Assembly: GCF_900497805.2 (NCBI RefSeq)
Contig: NW_020954548.1
Location: 8,746,101 to 8,810,100 of the forward strand
Reading direction: 5' to 3'
From: Vombatus ursinus
Taxonomy: Eukaryota; Chordata; Mammalia; Diprotodontia; Vombatidae
DNA length: 64,000 nt
The stretch's first letter is position 1. Every line of letters begins with the position of its first letter. A program made the position numbers and the translations under genes. This document shows positions 20,713-33,200 of the stretch, piece by piece. Under the pieces are notes generated by a model that had not been told where the DNA came from, did not search any database, and saw only the letters and a program-made list of their open reading frames with translations.

Positions 20713-22735
20713 AAGTCGTCAGGTAATCGCTATGGCTCATTAGGTTTTGGCCTTTGGAAAATCTTGTCCTATTTTTCTGGAGACAAATTCATGAAAATCT
20801 GTATCTCATGAAAGCATTTGAAGAGAGTTCATATTTGTTTTACTTAAGATTTATTACATTACTACAATATTCCTGATAACCCTCTTGGACAAAAACTGAG
20901 GACGACTGGTGATTTCTCCATACACAAACTCAGAGATACAAGGAATCTCAGACTTGGAATGGATTTCAGGAGCCATCTAGCCCATGCCATGACTCTACAA
21001 GAATACTCCTCTGTAATATCCACAACAAGATGTCATCTAGTTTTTGCTCAAAGGCCTTTACTGAGGTGGGTATCCTTTATTTGCTGAGGTAGCACATTAT
21101 ACTTTTGGATAGCTAACTGAGGAAGGTTTTCCTTAAATTGAGTCTAAATTCACCTTATTACAACTTCCATCTATTGCTCCCCAGTTCTTCCTTCCATGAC
21201 CAAGAAAAACAAGTCTAACTGGTCTTCAATATAGACCATCTTTCCAAAACCTGAAGAAAATCACAACCAGAATTCTGAGCCACTCATTTTTATCAAATTA
21301 TTTGTTCTTTTCCTGAGACATGATTGGACATTTGTTCCTGGACACAAGCAATTAAAAGTTCCCTTTTCAACATGGAGGTTCATCATTGAGTAAACTCTAA
21401 AAGAAATAGAAAAGAGATGCACACTTCTAGCCTACTTGTTTTATACTGAAAAATTAACAAGACCATAAACAGAAAATTTCCAACACAAAATAGTGAATTA
21501 AAAAAAAGGGAGGGGGAGCTGGTGGTGTGTACCATGAAAAGGCTTGCTTTTCATTTTCTTTTGGGGCTGAAGTGAGCCAACAGTGGTTCTTTAAGAGAGT
21601 GAGAAGCCTTGTTTGTAGCAAGTTGGTACCAGTGGATAACATGTAAATGGAGAAGGGCATGTTCATGAGGCTTTTTCCATTGTCCTTACATGGCTAGGAA
21701 TAGGGAATGGACCAGTGATTTCCTTGGTACAGGCAAATCATAGGTGAGAAACTCCCTCTTCACTGAAAGATGGTATCTTCTCTGCAACTTATAGTCTTAG
21801 AGAGCACTGATAGGTTAAGTGACTTACCCAGGATCCCACAGCCAGTATATGTCGGGAGCAGAACTTGAATATGAGTCTGCCGGACTTCACCATCAGCTAT
21901 AGAATGCTACTTCTTTACACATCTAATTTTTGGTTTTACTCTGGGTTTCACTGTTAATTTAAGAAAATCTATTAAATTATTTTTATTGTCTTGACTGTGT
22001 ATCATTTGTGGCCCAGTTCCACCAAAGAATCTGGACTCACACAGAATGCATCTGATCCTAGGAGCCTTACCCCAAAGGATCCTTTTCTCTCCTTGGCTTG
22101 TGTTTTTACCAACAGAGTTTTACTTTGGGGAAATTCCAAAGGAAAACTTAGGAAAGGCACAGGAATAGATTTCCTCTGAAGTGGGCCAGGCCCAGGCACT
22201 CAAAGTATAATATGAATGATGGGTATGGAAAAGCCTTTGTTTCACTCGGTACAGAAAATTCATAAGATGTAGAGGACTTTCAGGGATCCATGAACAAATG
22301 TAGAACGTAAAGCACTCAAATAGCCCATGAGATTTCTCCTTTCCCCCAGGAAGACTTTCAGGGGCTATAAACAAGCATTTCTCATTTCCTCTGATCTGTG
22401 CCATTTGAGCCACTCTTGGCAATAGCAGGAAAGGGTTGGCAAGGTCCAGATAGACTGGCTTCCTATGACATGTCTAGTGTCATCCAGTTGCAAAGACCAC
22501 AACGGCATTCTTCCTTCCCCAAGCAACTTGCTTTTGACCAAATCTTTTGTGTAGGAGGTCCATTGCTTAAACATTCAAGTCCAGAAACTCTGGAAATTTG
22601 GAGTTTTCTAACTCAGGATTAGCTATAAGCTAACACTCAAAGCTGGGGGGTGGGGCACTTAGAAAAGGAAACAGATAGGTGGAAGAAAGCAGTCAAGAAT
22701 TGGAGATCCAACAACTATTCTTTCAGGCTCGCCAT
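20713..22735. other. Repeat-poor stretch with one CR1-like and one MIR-like remnant
   Basis: An antisense CR1/L3-like piece lies at about 20935-21260 ('tcagacttggaatggatttc', 'tttgctcaaaggcctttact', 'tccatctattgctcc'). An antisense MIR-like piece lies at about 21815-21905. From 21950 to 22730 I recognise no repeat, and short frames are open on both strands, but none resembles a known protein. This could be conserved non-coding DNA. Confidence 0.45.
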
Positions 22736-22739
22736 GTAT

Positions 22740-22862
22740 ATAGTATGTGGGTGTAGAGGATAGAGTTTTGATTCAGGAATACCTGGATTCAAATCCTGCC
22801 TCTGATGCTTAATAGGTACTATTGAGTGTTTCTACCTCATGTGAGGTGTTTTTCAAAGTTAC
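22740..22862 (+). mobile_element. tRNA-type SINE fragment
   Basis: 'gtgtagaggatagagttttg' followed by 'aggaatacctggattcaaat' is the tRNA-like head of a marsupial SINE. The body is lost soon after. Confidence 0.6.
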
Positions 22863-23245
22863 GTGCCTTGTAATGCTAGTCAAGTTAATTGGTGGAAGGA
22901 GAAATATCATTATATTGAACAAGCTCCTCTTGTGAACTTCCTAATATAAATGTAATTTCTGGTATCTAATGGCACTTTCTTGTTACTTAATTTTGTCTTA
23001 TGTTATTTCTTTAGAACAAAACATTTTCCATTAGTGTGCTAATCAATCAATTAGTGCGGTAATCATATTACCAGGGTAAGATTTGAGGTGGGGGAGGGAA
23101 TAAACAGAATTCTTATTCAGTTATCTTTAGTACTGAAGATGTTTCCCATCCTTTTCCATCTATTTCAGCATTGTTGGTTTGGGGTTTGGGAGAGTGTGGT
23201 TAGGAGAAGAAGAAAGAGGAGCCAGAGAAGATTATAGATACACTC

Positions 23246-23257
23246 ATGTGTGTGTGT

Positions 23258-23300
<43 letters not shown>
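23246..23300. repeat. (TG)n microsatellite
   Basis: TG repeats over about 55 bases with one GA interruption. Confidence 0.97.
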
Positions 23301-23305
<5 letters not shown>

Positions 23306-23327
23306 GATGAAATATTCATCCTAAAAA

Positions 23328-23597
23328 GGAGCAGTTAGGTGGTATAGTGGACAGAATGCTGAGCCTGGAGTCAGGAAGACTACTCTTCCTGAGTTCAAAT
23401 TTGGCTTTGGCTTCAGACACTTACTGGCTGTGTGACCCTGGGAAAGTCATTTAACCCTCTTTGCCTCAGTTTTCTCATTTGTAAAACTAGCTAGAAAAGG
23501 AGATGGCAAACCACTTCAGTATCTTCACCAAGAAAACCCCAAATGGTGTCATGAAGAGTTGAACATAACAGAAAAACAACTGAACAACAACAAAAAG
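23328..23597 (+). mobile_element. (CAA)n-tailed tRNA-type SINE, full length
   Basis: A head 'gagcagttaggtggtatagt', 'tgtgaccctgggaaagtc', 'ggcaaaccacttca', 'accccaaatggtgtcatga' and an (AAC)n tail are all present. TATTCATCCTAAAAAG before it and TATTCTAAAAAAG after it form a good target-site duplication, so the boundaries are well supported. Confidence 0.92.
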
Positions 23598-24239
23598 TAT
23601 TCTAAAAAAGAATTGTAACATCATTCCCTTATCTTTGCCTCCCAAAAACATGATGCCCAAGGTAAGGGTCAGTTTCCTTGTATTTTCTTTTTGGAACAAG
23701 TTAATATTTGTTCCCTACATGGTCATAACTATTTTATAAAAATTTTTGACAAGTAGAAATTTAAAGTCTGTGGTCACATGTATTCTCTTGGTTTAGTTCT
23801 TTGTCTTTCAGATGAAACTCAGATCTTTCCATTTTTCTAAAACATGAGTAAAAATCACATTTTCTTGAAATTTCATTAGATAAAAGTCTGAGACTGGAGT
23901 CCATCAAAAATCCTTTTCCAATCACTAGTACTTAGATCTACCTAGGGTTTGACTGCAAATGTTCCTTCTGGAGAACTTTCCTTTTGTTTAGATTCATTAA
24001 AGATTACTGTTTCAACCCTATTGTGGTATTTTTGGGTAGTTCTTAAACATGTGGAAACTATCAAACAAGACTGAGTACTTTTCAATACCACCTCACATGT
24101 TCAATATTGGCTTCCTAAAGCATTCTAGGCGTAGCTAACAGGAGCAAGGTTATGGAAGCAGAACATGTTCATGGTCACCCTTCCATAAACACATTCTACT
24201 GAACTCAATTTGTTCACCCTTTCCCAGTTATACCTGGAA

Positions 24240-24720
24240 GGAAAGAGTCTCTTATCCTCTTAGCCTTCCTTCAAGGTGTAGCTCAAAGGTAATCTCATTT
24301 ATGAAACCTTCCTGGATGCCTTCATCAGAAAGTGACTCCTCCATTTTTTTTTATTTCATATCACTTTATAATCTTTTACACATTTATCAGCTTCTAATTT
24401 ATATTAGATTTATCTGTGTATGTATCTTTTCGCTCTTTTTAGATTGTAAACTCCTTGTTAGCAAGGGTCAAGGTATTATTTAGCCTTCACTCAAAGCTTT
24501 TCTTGAAACAGTATTACTGTTACTGTATACAACTTTTTCTTGGTTCTGCTCATTTTGCTCTTCATTATTTTGGGTAAGTCTATCCATGTTTTTCTAAGAT
24601 AATGAAGTTCACCACAGCTTATAGCTCAGTAATATTTCATCACATCACAACTTGTTCAGCCATTCCCTAATCTTTCTATTTCTCAGCACAATGGATTGTA
24701 CATAGTAGTTGCTTAACAAA
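24240..24720 (+). mobile_element. L2 LINE 3' end, split by L1
   Basis: The left part reads 'accttcctggatgccttcat', 'agattgtaaactccttgtta'. The right part, after about 24690, reads 'tgtacatagtagttgctt'. Together they make an L2 3' end. The middle, about 24488-24690, is an antisense L1 3' fragment. Confidence 0.7.
24488..24690 (-). mobile_element. L1 LINE 3' fragment inside L2
   Basis: 'ttcttggttctgctcatttt' and 'cagccattccctaatc' match the L1 3' region also seen at 63.42-63.56 kb. The copy is antisense and truncated at both sides. Confidence 0.7.
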
Positions 24721-24892
24721 TAACAAATATTAACAAATAACAAAATTAAATAAATACCCAATTGTCCCAATGTTAGTTGTATAATTATACCATTTTATAA
24801 ATATTGTAAAATATCGTAAAATTTTTGTAAAAGAGTGACTACAAATTTTGTAAAAAAAATTTTCATAAAATAGTGACTATAAATGGGAAAGG

Positions 24893-25035
24893 GAAGGGTA
24901 GAAACATTTATAGTGTTCCTATTATATGCCAGGTACTATGCTAAGTGCTTTACAAATATCTCATTTCATCCTCACAGGTAAGTACTAGTATATGCGCAAG
25001 GAAAAAAAGAGGAAATTGAGATGGAAAATCAAATT
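24893..25035 (-). mobile_element. MIR/THER-type CORE-SINE fragment
   Basis: 'gtgttcctattatatgccag', 'gctaagtgctttacaaatat', 'tttcatcctcacaggta' is the antisense 3' half of a CORE-SINE with L2-like tail. Confidence 0.75.
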
Positions 25036-25049
25036 GAAAGAAGCATAAG

Positions 25050-25930
25050 AGGCGTCTTGGTGTGATAAAAGGGTGCTTATCTTGGAGTTAAGGACCCTAT
25101 TTCAGGGGTAGGACTGTGCACAGTAACATGATGCAGAGATGGCCAGGAAGTGACAGGAAAGTCTGGTTCTACAAGCTCAACTACTATCAGAACTCTGTCC
25201 CCAGGGCAGAGTTCACGCTTCCTACAGGAGGGATGAACACAATCTCTAGAGTGAAGTTAGTATAATGTGAAGATGGAAACTGTAGATCATCCCTGGACAC
25301 CTAATCTATTGGAAAGTGGCAATGCTGTGAGGTTCTATGAGGCCCAGGAAGCCTGGCTCGCTGTAGGCAACAACAAGGGGATTCTTGGGAAATCTGGGAG
25401 CCTGGTCAGGAGGTGGAAGCCTGTGATACCACTAATGTTAGTGGGAAGGGCAGTGCCAGAAGCCAGAGAGGATGTCACTGGGGGTCAGGGAAAGTGTCTG
25501 TGGTGGAGAAGCAGTGGCTGTCAAAAGCAGGGAAGTGGTAGGTAGGTAGAGCTCTGTGCTAAGTTAAGTGCTGGGCATAGACATACAAAATGGAGATAGT
25601 CCTAGCCCTCAGGGAGCTTACTTATTTTCTTTTTTAAAAAATAATACTTTATTAGATTACTTTCTAATAGGGGAAGACTATTTATCTATCTTCCTATATT
25701 TCTATCTATCTAGCTATCTATCTAGGGGAGGAGTGTTTTGATTTGGAAAGTTTCAGGAAAGGTGAGTGGAGTCAGAGGGGATTAGATTGACTCACTGTTT
25801 CAGTAGCAACAGCAGCATGTTTTAATTATGGGTCTAGAAATGGGAAGCAGGGCATAGAAGGCATGTGTGAAGTTGTGGCTGAGGCCTCCTGGATAGGGCC
25901 TCCATGTGAGGCCCTCACCAATCAGTAAAT
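25050..25930. other. Locally GC-richer unclassified block with L2 scrap
   Basis: Bases 25110-25545 are clearly less AT-rich than the surroundings and carry a 92-codon open stretch (25267-25545). Its translation (MKMETVDHPWTPNLL...) resembles nothing I know. There is no splice context, so I do not call it a gene. An antisense L2 scrap lies at about 25548-25622 and TATC-like repeats at 25676-25722. Confidence 0.4.
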
Positions 25931-26810
25931 TTTGATGAGAAAATTACTTACGTTTCTCTTTCTTTTGTTCTTCCTCCAAATGCTCTCCAATATTTTCCCC
26001 ATTATTCCCAATCTCCTCCCAATCTCCATTTTTGGGTTTCTTCAGGAGTACAGCTTCTTAACACAGTCCACTCCGTTTCTACCTACCTTATTTCTTTTTA
26101 ATAAGGTTTCCTCATTCAAAGGCATCTTCCACTCAGGAGTTTATAGTGATACCCATAAAGTTAAATTTATGCCTTTGACTTCCTCTTGCTAGTTGACTGA
26201 ACATAGGCATTTATGTAACTATATTTGAGGCCATGGATTTTGCTATTGCCTCCTTTCTCAGATTTTGCCTGTAACTGGCAATTTCCCCTAAGGGAACATC
26301 AGAACATTCTCTTGATGCTGATAATTGTTGGGTTAATCAGGATTGAAAGTCAGATTCTGGCGATTTGTGATGTAGTGTGTTGTGATCATTTAATTAGTTA
26401 TTATGAGTGGATGTAAGTAGTGGTTCTGTGATTCAGTGTAATTTTATTGGGGTGTGATTCAATATATTTGTTCAGTAGATGCGTGTTCAGGTCCATATCC
26501 CCAGCTAATTTGAAGTTGCATTTCTGGTCATTGGGTGCAGCTCCCTGGAGGGTTTGGGAATGCAGCAAGAATAAATTCAAGAGCCAGGTAGATGCTAGTG
26601 TTTTCCCTTTATGATTCAAACCTTGAGGTTGAAAGTACACAGAACCCCAGAACCAATATTAATATCTTGGGAACTGTGATGACAAAACCCTAGAAGATGT
26701 TGTATTTGATGGACATAATTATGGTTGTCTAATGGATTCCACAGAGGTAAAGAGAATTCCTGGGGTGGCATGAACAGACTCAGATACAGAGCATTTGTAT
26801 GGTGTGATGT
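25931..26810. other. Unclassified interval
   Basis: Short open stretches on both strands (such as 25932-26192) have no recognisable similarity. No repeat was recognised. Confidence 0.35.
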
Positions 26811-26811
26811 G

Positions 26812-26818
26812 GTGTGTG

Positions 26819-26864
<46 letters not shown>

Positions 26865-26866
26865 TA
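26812..26866. repeat. (TG)n microsatellite
   Basis: TG repeat with a few C or A interruptions. Confidence 0.97.
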
Positions 26867-26903
26867 TAAAACGGTGAGGTAACAAGGAAGGTCTATTTCA
26901 CTA

Positions 26904-27063
26904 GTCACAGAATCATTAAATTTTAAAATTGGAAGAGACCTCAATGACCATCTAATTTAACCCATACATTACACTATAACCTATCTAACAAATTGTCATC
27001 TAACCTCCGCTTGGAGAATTCTAAAATGAGTGAAATCACTACCACTAGCCCAATTACTGTACT

Positions 27064-27064
<1 letters not shown>
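26904..27064 (-). mobile_element. CR1/L3-type LINE 3' fragment
   Basis: This is the reverse complement of the CR1 3' end: 'cacagaatcattaaatttta', 'ttggaagagacctcaatgac', 'catctaatttaacccat'. The CR1-type end motif (the complement of ATTCTGTGA) is at the left edge. A pyrimidine tract follows. Confidence 0.75.
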
Positions 27065-27066
<2 letters not shown>

Positions 27067-27113
<47 letters not shown>

Positions 27114-27240
27114 AGTCCCACCTCCCCTCCCCTCTCCTCTCCTCGTCTCTCCTCCCCTCTTCTCTCCTTCTCTCTTCTCTTCTCTGCTTTTTCTCTTTTC
27201 TGTCTCTCTGTCTCTGTCTTTCTCTGTCTCTGTTCCTGCA
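27067..27240. repeat. (CT)n microsatellite and polypyrimidine tract
   Basis: A pure CT repeat of about 45 bases is followed by CCTCT/TCTCT-rich sequence to 27240. Mirror-symmetric polypyrimidine of this length can form triplex DNA. The long open stretches here in several frames are low-complexity artefacts, not genes. Confidence 0.95.
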
Positions 27241-27274
27241 TGTCTGCATAAGACTGGCCCCATCTTTCAGTTTC

Positions 27275-28445
27275 CTTTAAACTCTCTGTACCTGAACTGG
27301 AAAAAGAAATCTTTGCAGCAAGCTTTACTGATAAAACATCTCTTTCTAAGATATATAAGGAACTGATTCAAATTTATAACAATAGAACCATTCCCCCACT
27401 GATAGTCAAAGAATACAATCCAGCAGTTCCAAAGGAAGAAATCTAAGCTAGCTATAGACATATTAAACATGCTCTAAATCAATAATTACTGAAATGAAAA
27501 TTAAAGCAACCCTGAGTTGCTACCTCACAACCATCAGATTGGCAGTTGGCAGAAAAGGATAATGATAAATCTCAGAGGGGTCAAGGCACATTGATGCCCA
27601 GTTGGTGGAGCTGTATCCAGTAATTCTAGCAAAAAAATTTGGAATTATGTCTCCAAAGTTACTAATCTATGCATACCCTCTAACTCAGCAATACCAGCAG
27701 ATGGCACAGTGGATAAAGTTCTGGGCCTAGAATCAGGAAGACTGAGTTCAAGTCCTGTCTCAGACACGTCCTAGCTGTGTGACTTTGGGAAGTCATTTAA
27801 CCTCTCTGTGAAATGGGGCTAATAAAAGCACCTATACTGCACACTGTCTGGCACACAGTAGGTGCTATATAAATGTTTGGTCTTTCCCTTTCCACTACAA
27901 ACTAGGTTGATATACCAAAAGGATTAAAGGAAGAGGAAAAGGATTTATATGTACAAAAATATTTATAGAAGCTAGTAGGAAAGAATCTTAAACTAAGGAA
28001 GTGTCTATTAAATGGAGAAAGATTGAACAAATTATGGCATATATGATAGAATATTTTTGGACTTAAAGAAATGGAGGGCAGCTTCAGAGAAACCTGGGCA
28101 GACTTGTATGAACTGATGCAGAGTAAAGTAAGAAGAAACAGGAAAATAATTTATATAATAAAACATTGTGAAGTCAGACAATTTTGAAAGACTTTGGAAC
28201 TCTAATGAACATAATGATCAACCAGGATCCCAGTGCACTCATGATGAAGCATGGTCTTCACCTCCTGACAGAGAAGTAATGGACTCAGGATGCAGAATGA
28301 GATATATTTCTTGGAAATAACCAATGCAGGGATTTGTTTTGCTTAATTCTACATGTTTATTAAAAGGAATCTTTTTATTTTTTAATGAGGAGAAGGCAAT
28401 GGGAGGGAGAGAAAAGAGATTTTTGTCAATTAAATAAAAGCTATC
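27275..28445 (+). mobile_element. L1 LINE 3' part (sense), split by a SINE
   Basis: The translated start resembles L1 ORF2 C-terminus (KIYKELIQIYNN near 27340, 'SxIYKELxQIYxK' in L1). The sequence then follows the L1 3' region ('atttatatgtacaaaaatat', 'acctgggcagacttgtatga', 'tgatgcagagtaaagtaag') to an A-rich end near 28440. A THER-type SINE interrupts it at about 27690-27893. It is one of only two sense-strand L1s here. Confidence 0.8.
27690..27893 (+). mobile_element. THER-type CORE-SINE
   Basis: A tRNA-like head ('agatggcacagtggataaag'), 'ctgtgtgactttgggaagtc' and an L2-like tail 'cacacagtaggtgctatata' are present in order. L1 sequence flanks both sides. Confidence 0.88.
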
Positions 28446-28499
28446 AGTAGTCAAATAACTCCTATTATCACCTCATTACTGTCCAATGAATCAGCTATG

Positions 28500-28945
28500 A
28501 TAATATACTAAGTAATAATAGACAATCTCCTTCATAGAGTTTCCCCAGATCCCTCTACTCAGAAGTCATCCCTTCTCTTTGAATCCCTCTTGTGTCTTTT
28601 TTTGTTGCCTTTCTTATGTACTTATTCTCGTGTACAAAGCATGTCATAGTGAATGAGGAACCAATCTCAAAGTCAGAAAGACTTTAAGTTTTGTCTCTGA
28701 CATGTTAGTTGTATGACCATTTGTAAGCAGTGCAAACTTTCCATGCCCCAGTCAATTCTTTAAGACTCTATGTGACAAGCAAATCACCAATCTGGTTTGG
28801 TAGAGACATTTTCTTTACTGGAAGTTCCTCCCAGGGTCTGGACCAAAGCAAAAAAAAGGATACTTAAATGTATTCTAACTTATATTATGACTATTTGAAT
28901 GCATATTTTATCACTTGTTCTAGAAGAGAAGCTCCTCAAGGGCAA

Positions 28946-28960
<15 letters not shown>
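28500..28960 (+). mobile_element. L2 LINE 3' end split by a MAR-type SINE
   Basis: L2-like 'gagtttccccagatccctct' to 'cttatgtacttattctcgtg' lies before, and 'gaagctcctcaagggcaag' after, a SINE at about 28640-28850. That SINE carries 'aagactctatgtgacaagca' and 'ggtagagacattttctttac'. It has the same tail type as the copy at 7.35-7.84 kb. Confidence 0.55.
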
Positions 28961-28976
<16 letters not shown>

Positions 28977-28992
28977 TGTGTGTGTGTGTGTG
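28946..28992. repeat. (TG)n microsatellite
   Basis: TG repeat with one TA interruption, directly preceding a SINE head. Confidence 0.97.
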
Positions 28993-29205
28993 CTAGTGGA
29001 TAAAGCACTGGCTTTAGGAAGACCTGAGTTCAAATCCAGATTCAGACACTTCCTAGCTATGTGACTCTGGGAAAGTCACTTAACCTCTGTTTGCCTCAGT
29101 TTCTTCATTTGTAAGATGCAGATAACAATAGCACCTACCTCCCAGGGTTGTAGTGAGGATCAAATGAGATGATATTTGCACAGTGTCTGGCACTTAGGAA
29201 ATGGA
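28991..29205 (+). mobile_element. THER-type CORE-SINE
   Basis: 'tgctagtggataaagcactg', 'gagttcaaatccagattcag', 'tatgtgactctgggaaagtc' and 'gggttgtagtgaggatcaaa' followed by 'cagtgtctggcact' give the full family order. It is well preserved. Confidence 0.9.
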
Positions 29206-29334
29206 GACTCAGACAAAAGTTAATTGACTTTCGAGGTTTCCTGTCCAGTAGGTGCCAGAAGTAGAACCCAGAATCCCAGGACTTTTGACTCCTAGGGCAG
29301 TGTCCACACTATGCCAATCAGGACATATTTTTAA

Positions 29335-29845
29335 GCAGTCAACTAGCATTTATTAAGCACCTACTATATACACCAGGATATACTATATACTGTGCAAAGC
29401 ACTATTGATGCAAGGATGCAAGCTCCTAAGGAACTCACAGTCTAATGCAGGAAATGACATGCAAACAATTAGACAGTATCGATTGGCGATGGTCTCAGAA
29501 GAAAGACACTAAGAGTAAGGAGGACTGGGAAAGGTTTCCTGGAAAAGGTGGGATTTTACCTGATACTTGAAAAAAGCTAGGGAAGCCCAGAAGTGAAGAT
29601 GAGGAGGAAGAGAAGTCCAGGCAGGGGGCACAGCCAGGGAAAACACTAGGAGTCTGGAGATGTAGTATCTTGTTCAATGAATTATAAGGAGGCCAGTGTC
29701 ACTGGATCACAGAGTACTAGGAGAGGAGTAAGGTGTAAAAAGATTGGAAAGGCAGGAAGGGGCAAGGTTAGACAGGATTTTAAAAGCCAAACAATTAGTA
29801 TGAGCAAGCCACTGTTCTAAAGCCTAGTGACTGGACATGAACAAA
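29335..29845 (-). mobile_element. L2 LINE 3' part
   Basis: The antisense L2 reads 'agcatttattaagcacctac' at its 3' terminus, then 'ctcctaaggaactcacagtc' and 'aaggtttcctggaaaaggtg', and then ORF2 C-terminal coding in antisense to about 29810. It is followed by a MIR-like remnant at about 29850-29960. Confidence 0.85.
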
Positions 29846-30084
29846 GAAAGTAGTAATAATAGCTAACATTTATATAGTGTTTCCTAAGTGCCAGACACGG
29901 TGCAAATATCATCTCATTTGATCCTTTTGAAATCTGTAAAATGTTATATAAAGGTAAGGATTTATCGTACCATTGCTCTTTAATTCTGCAGGATGGACCA
30001 TTGTCTGGTTCTATGGACTACACTCAGAATGCAGGGGATGTTCATCAGAAAAGAAAGGACTGTCTGTGACAATGTGTCGGAGGA

Positions 30085-30228
30085 CTTGAGTTCAAATCCT
30101 TCCTTTATTATCTACTCCCTGTTTAATCCTGGGGAAATAGTCCAGCCTCCCTAGTCCTTACTTGCCTTATCTGAAAAATAAAAGCTATGGACTGTATGGT
30201 CTCTGTAGAGTTATGATTCTGTGAGCAA
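30085..30228 (+). mobile_element. MIR3-type SINE remnant
   Basis: 'ttgagttcaaatccttcctt' is the tRNA-like B-box region. 'gtatggtctctgtagagtta' followed by 'tgattctgtgagc' is a CR1-like tail. Confidence 0.6.
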
Positions 30229-33200
30229 AGGAGAGAGGTACATCAAGATTAGGGGTGAAGTGCATGGAAAATGAACACAGTTATTTTAAAAGAACTATTT
30301 CTGCTTGGCTCAGGATTCACATTTCCAGTCAGTGTTTCGACTTCAAAAATAAAAAGAGGAAACTACCAATTAGAACACATGGTATGATAAGTCATCTTAG
30401 GTGAATGAGTAAGAATCGTAAACAGTTTCAAAGGGTCCTGACCAGCTCTGTCCACTCACCTTGAGAATATCCATAAAAGTAAGAAAACAAAAAGATTTTT
30501 TTTCTCGCTGTGAACCAGCCACCAGCACTATTTTGTCCAGGCTCCTAGCATCTAGGCCTAGTTGCTGGGTTACCAGCAAATATATTCATAACAAACACTA
30601 AAAGGTATTCTTTTGGCTCTTAAAGTACAGGAAAGGTCTTCTGCCTTCCATCCTCTCTCCTAGCCAACTCTCAGAACAAAGTAGACTTCTCTTTTTGCGG
30701 CTCTCTCCTCTTCTTACTGCCGTAGAACTCAATGGCAAGCATAACTTTCAGTTCTGATCCATTCAATCTTTCCTTCCACTTCCTGAAAGTTCCCTAACAC
30801 TTGAAATTCTTTCAGTTAACATCTGATAGATCTCTTCCTCACCCTACCACCTCCTCTTCTCCTCAATAAGTAATGGGTTAGCAGCTCTTATGTAAAATAA
30901 TTAACCCTCTGTTCTCTGCTTTGGTCAGTTGCCAAAGATAGTTTGACATGGAAACAAATGGTATTTTCCACATAGAAGCCTAGTGCCAGATGAGATGATG
31001 CACTTCCTGCTTCATAACCCATGTGATGTGTTATGCTATATTTGAACTTGAACAGGAAAGCTTCAAGGGTGATTAAAGGCTTGGAAAAAAAGATCCACGG
31101 CGAAAGAGAATCAAGTTGACCAGTTAGTGAACAACAATTCTTTGAGTTCTCCTGTGTGCAAAGTATTTTACCTGTGCATTGTACTAAGCATTGTGAAAAA
31201 GGTCAAAGGAACCATTCAATCTGGAGAAGAAAAGGTTGAGGAGAAGCTATTATTCAATCTTCAAATATTTATAGAGGAATTAATCAGTGAGTGATGACCA
31301 GCTCTAACTCCACTGAGGACAGAACAAAATGACATGGACTTTAAGCAAGCAGTTTCTAATTTATTCTTAAGGAAAACTTTTCCCAGAATAAAAGTTGACC
31401 AATATTTTTTTATGCTCCTCTAGGAAAATATGGAACTTCCTTCTTGAAGATCTTTTAGAAAAAGTTGGAATATCATCTGTCATGGATGATGAGATGGTCT
31501 GTGTCATTCTCTGCAGGGCAGGATATGGATTAATTTGAGAATTAGAGATTTTATGATCATAATTCATTTCTTAAAACAAAGTTCTCATTTTATTGCTGGA
31601 AAACCGGAAGTAAATGATAATCATTTTCCTTAAGAGGAGGTGATGTGTCCTGTCAAGAGTTCCCTAGAAATTGTGGCAGAATCAGAAAATATACCTCATG
31701 TTCTTGATGCTATGTTGTGTTTTATAAAAATCTCCAAAATTTCTCTTGAATACATTTTCATCTAGTGGTTAGAAAAATAATGACTACATTAAAAACACAC
31801 TTACACATGCAGATAGCTAGAGTATGCAATGTTGGAGCAATGATAATATATTAGGTCCAATTATTTATCACAAACATTAAAATGTTTTAAATGTATTAAA
31901 ATGTTTTTCTCCTGATTGTAGTTTAAAGATAAATGTATTACTAAAAGTTCATAAAGCATGCTTGAATCAAGTCAATTACAATGTTTTGTCATTATCCAAA
32001 AGTAGAGAGAAGCCATCTCATTTGGAAAAAAAAAATTGAAACTCTGAGAATTCATATATACCTAAAAAACACAAACTGGAAAACAAGTTAATTTCATCTG
32101 TGACTGGAATGATTTTTTTGAGGCACTTTTTTTTGAAACTCTAAGAAAGAAAGAACTTGTCATTTTCCTTGGAGTTATACTTCAGCATCTAATTGGCATT
32201 AACTTTTGAAAAGATTTTCCCATGGCTTAAGATGGACTTTCTCCAATTTTAGTCTATTACTTCTGTTATCATTGTAGCCAATTGACTATTTATTGATTCT
32301 AATATTGCTCTCCATAGGGGGTCCAACATTGACACAAGTGGCTTGTGGAGTACTTTGAAGTGTGCTAAACTTGACCACATACATCTCCTTCACCAGCCTT
32401 TTACAGTGCCAGAGATCCCCACTTTTAGGGTCACTCCACTGGCATAAGGCCTGGGCCTCAGGAATCAAATCTCCCATTAAAACACAAACATATTATTTGG
32501 AAGGTATGTATGAGTCCATTAACACTCACTAATAATATAGGACTGAGGGAATGGAACAGTGGATTTTGGTGGTTGTGATAGAAGATAGTGAAATATGAAA
32601 GGCATCAAATGTGATGGTGCTAGACAGCAATAGAAAAAGGGCCCCAAAATGGGAGATGAAATGCAGTAAAAATAAAATTTGTAGCATTAAAATTCTAGAA
32701 ACTCTTGACTGAATTTTGCTTCTGATTGGTCCTGCTTTATACTTGTTCATATGATAAACAGCAGACTTTCATGACTTATAAAATGATGATGGTAGACTAG
32801 ATAATTTTTGAGATTCTTTTTAGCTCTAAAATTCATTCATTCTATATTTATTCATTCTATATTCTACAGTTCACTTTACCTTTTATTAAATACTTTTAAT
32901 AATAGGGTCCTAAATACGTTATATTCTGCCCCAAATTTGCTTTCAGTAAGCAACAATATCTTTTGGGAAAAATAAAAGAGAATAAAATCTTTCTTCTGTC
33001 TTTCCTCTCTCTCCTAATTTTTCATCTGACCTGCATTTTTGCCTTATTTGAACAGATTCATTCTGTAGATAACATCTCACATGAATTCCACCATAGACTC
33101 TTTTCTAAAAGACTTTGAAAACTACTTGATAAAGCATCAAAATCCACAGACAGCTGACTGGTGGAGTGGCTCAATCTCATACTTCAGAAAGTTGTGGGTC

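Noticed and set aside
26993-27280. Several open frames rich in Ser-Leu or Arg-Glu
   Set aside because: They are translations of a (CT)n and polypyrimidine tract, open only because the repeat lacks stop codons.
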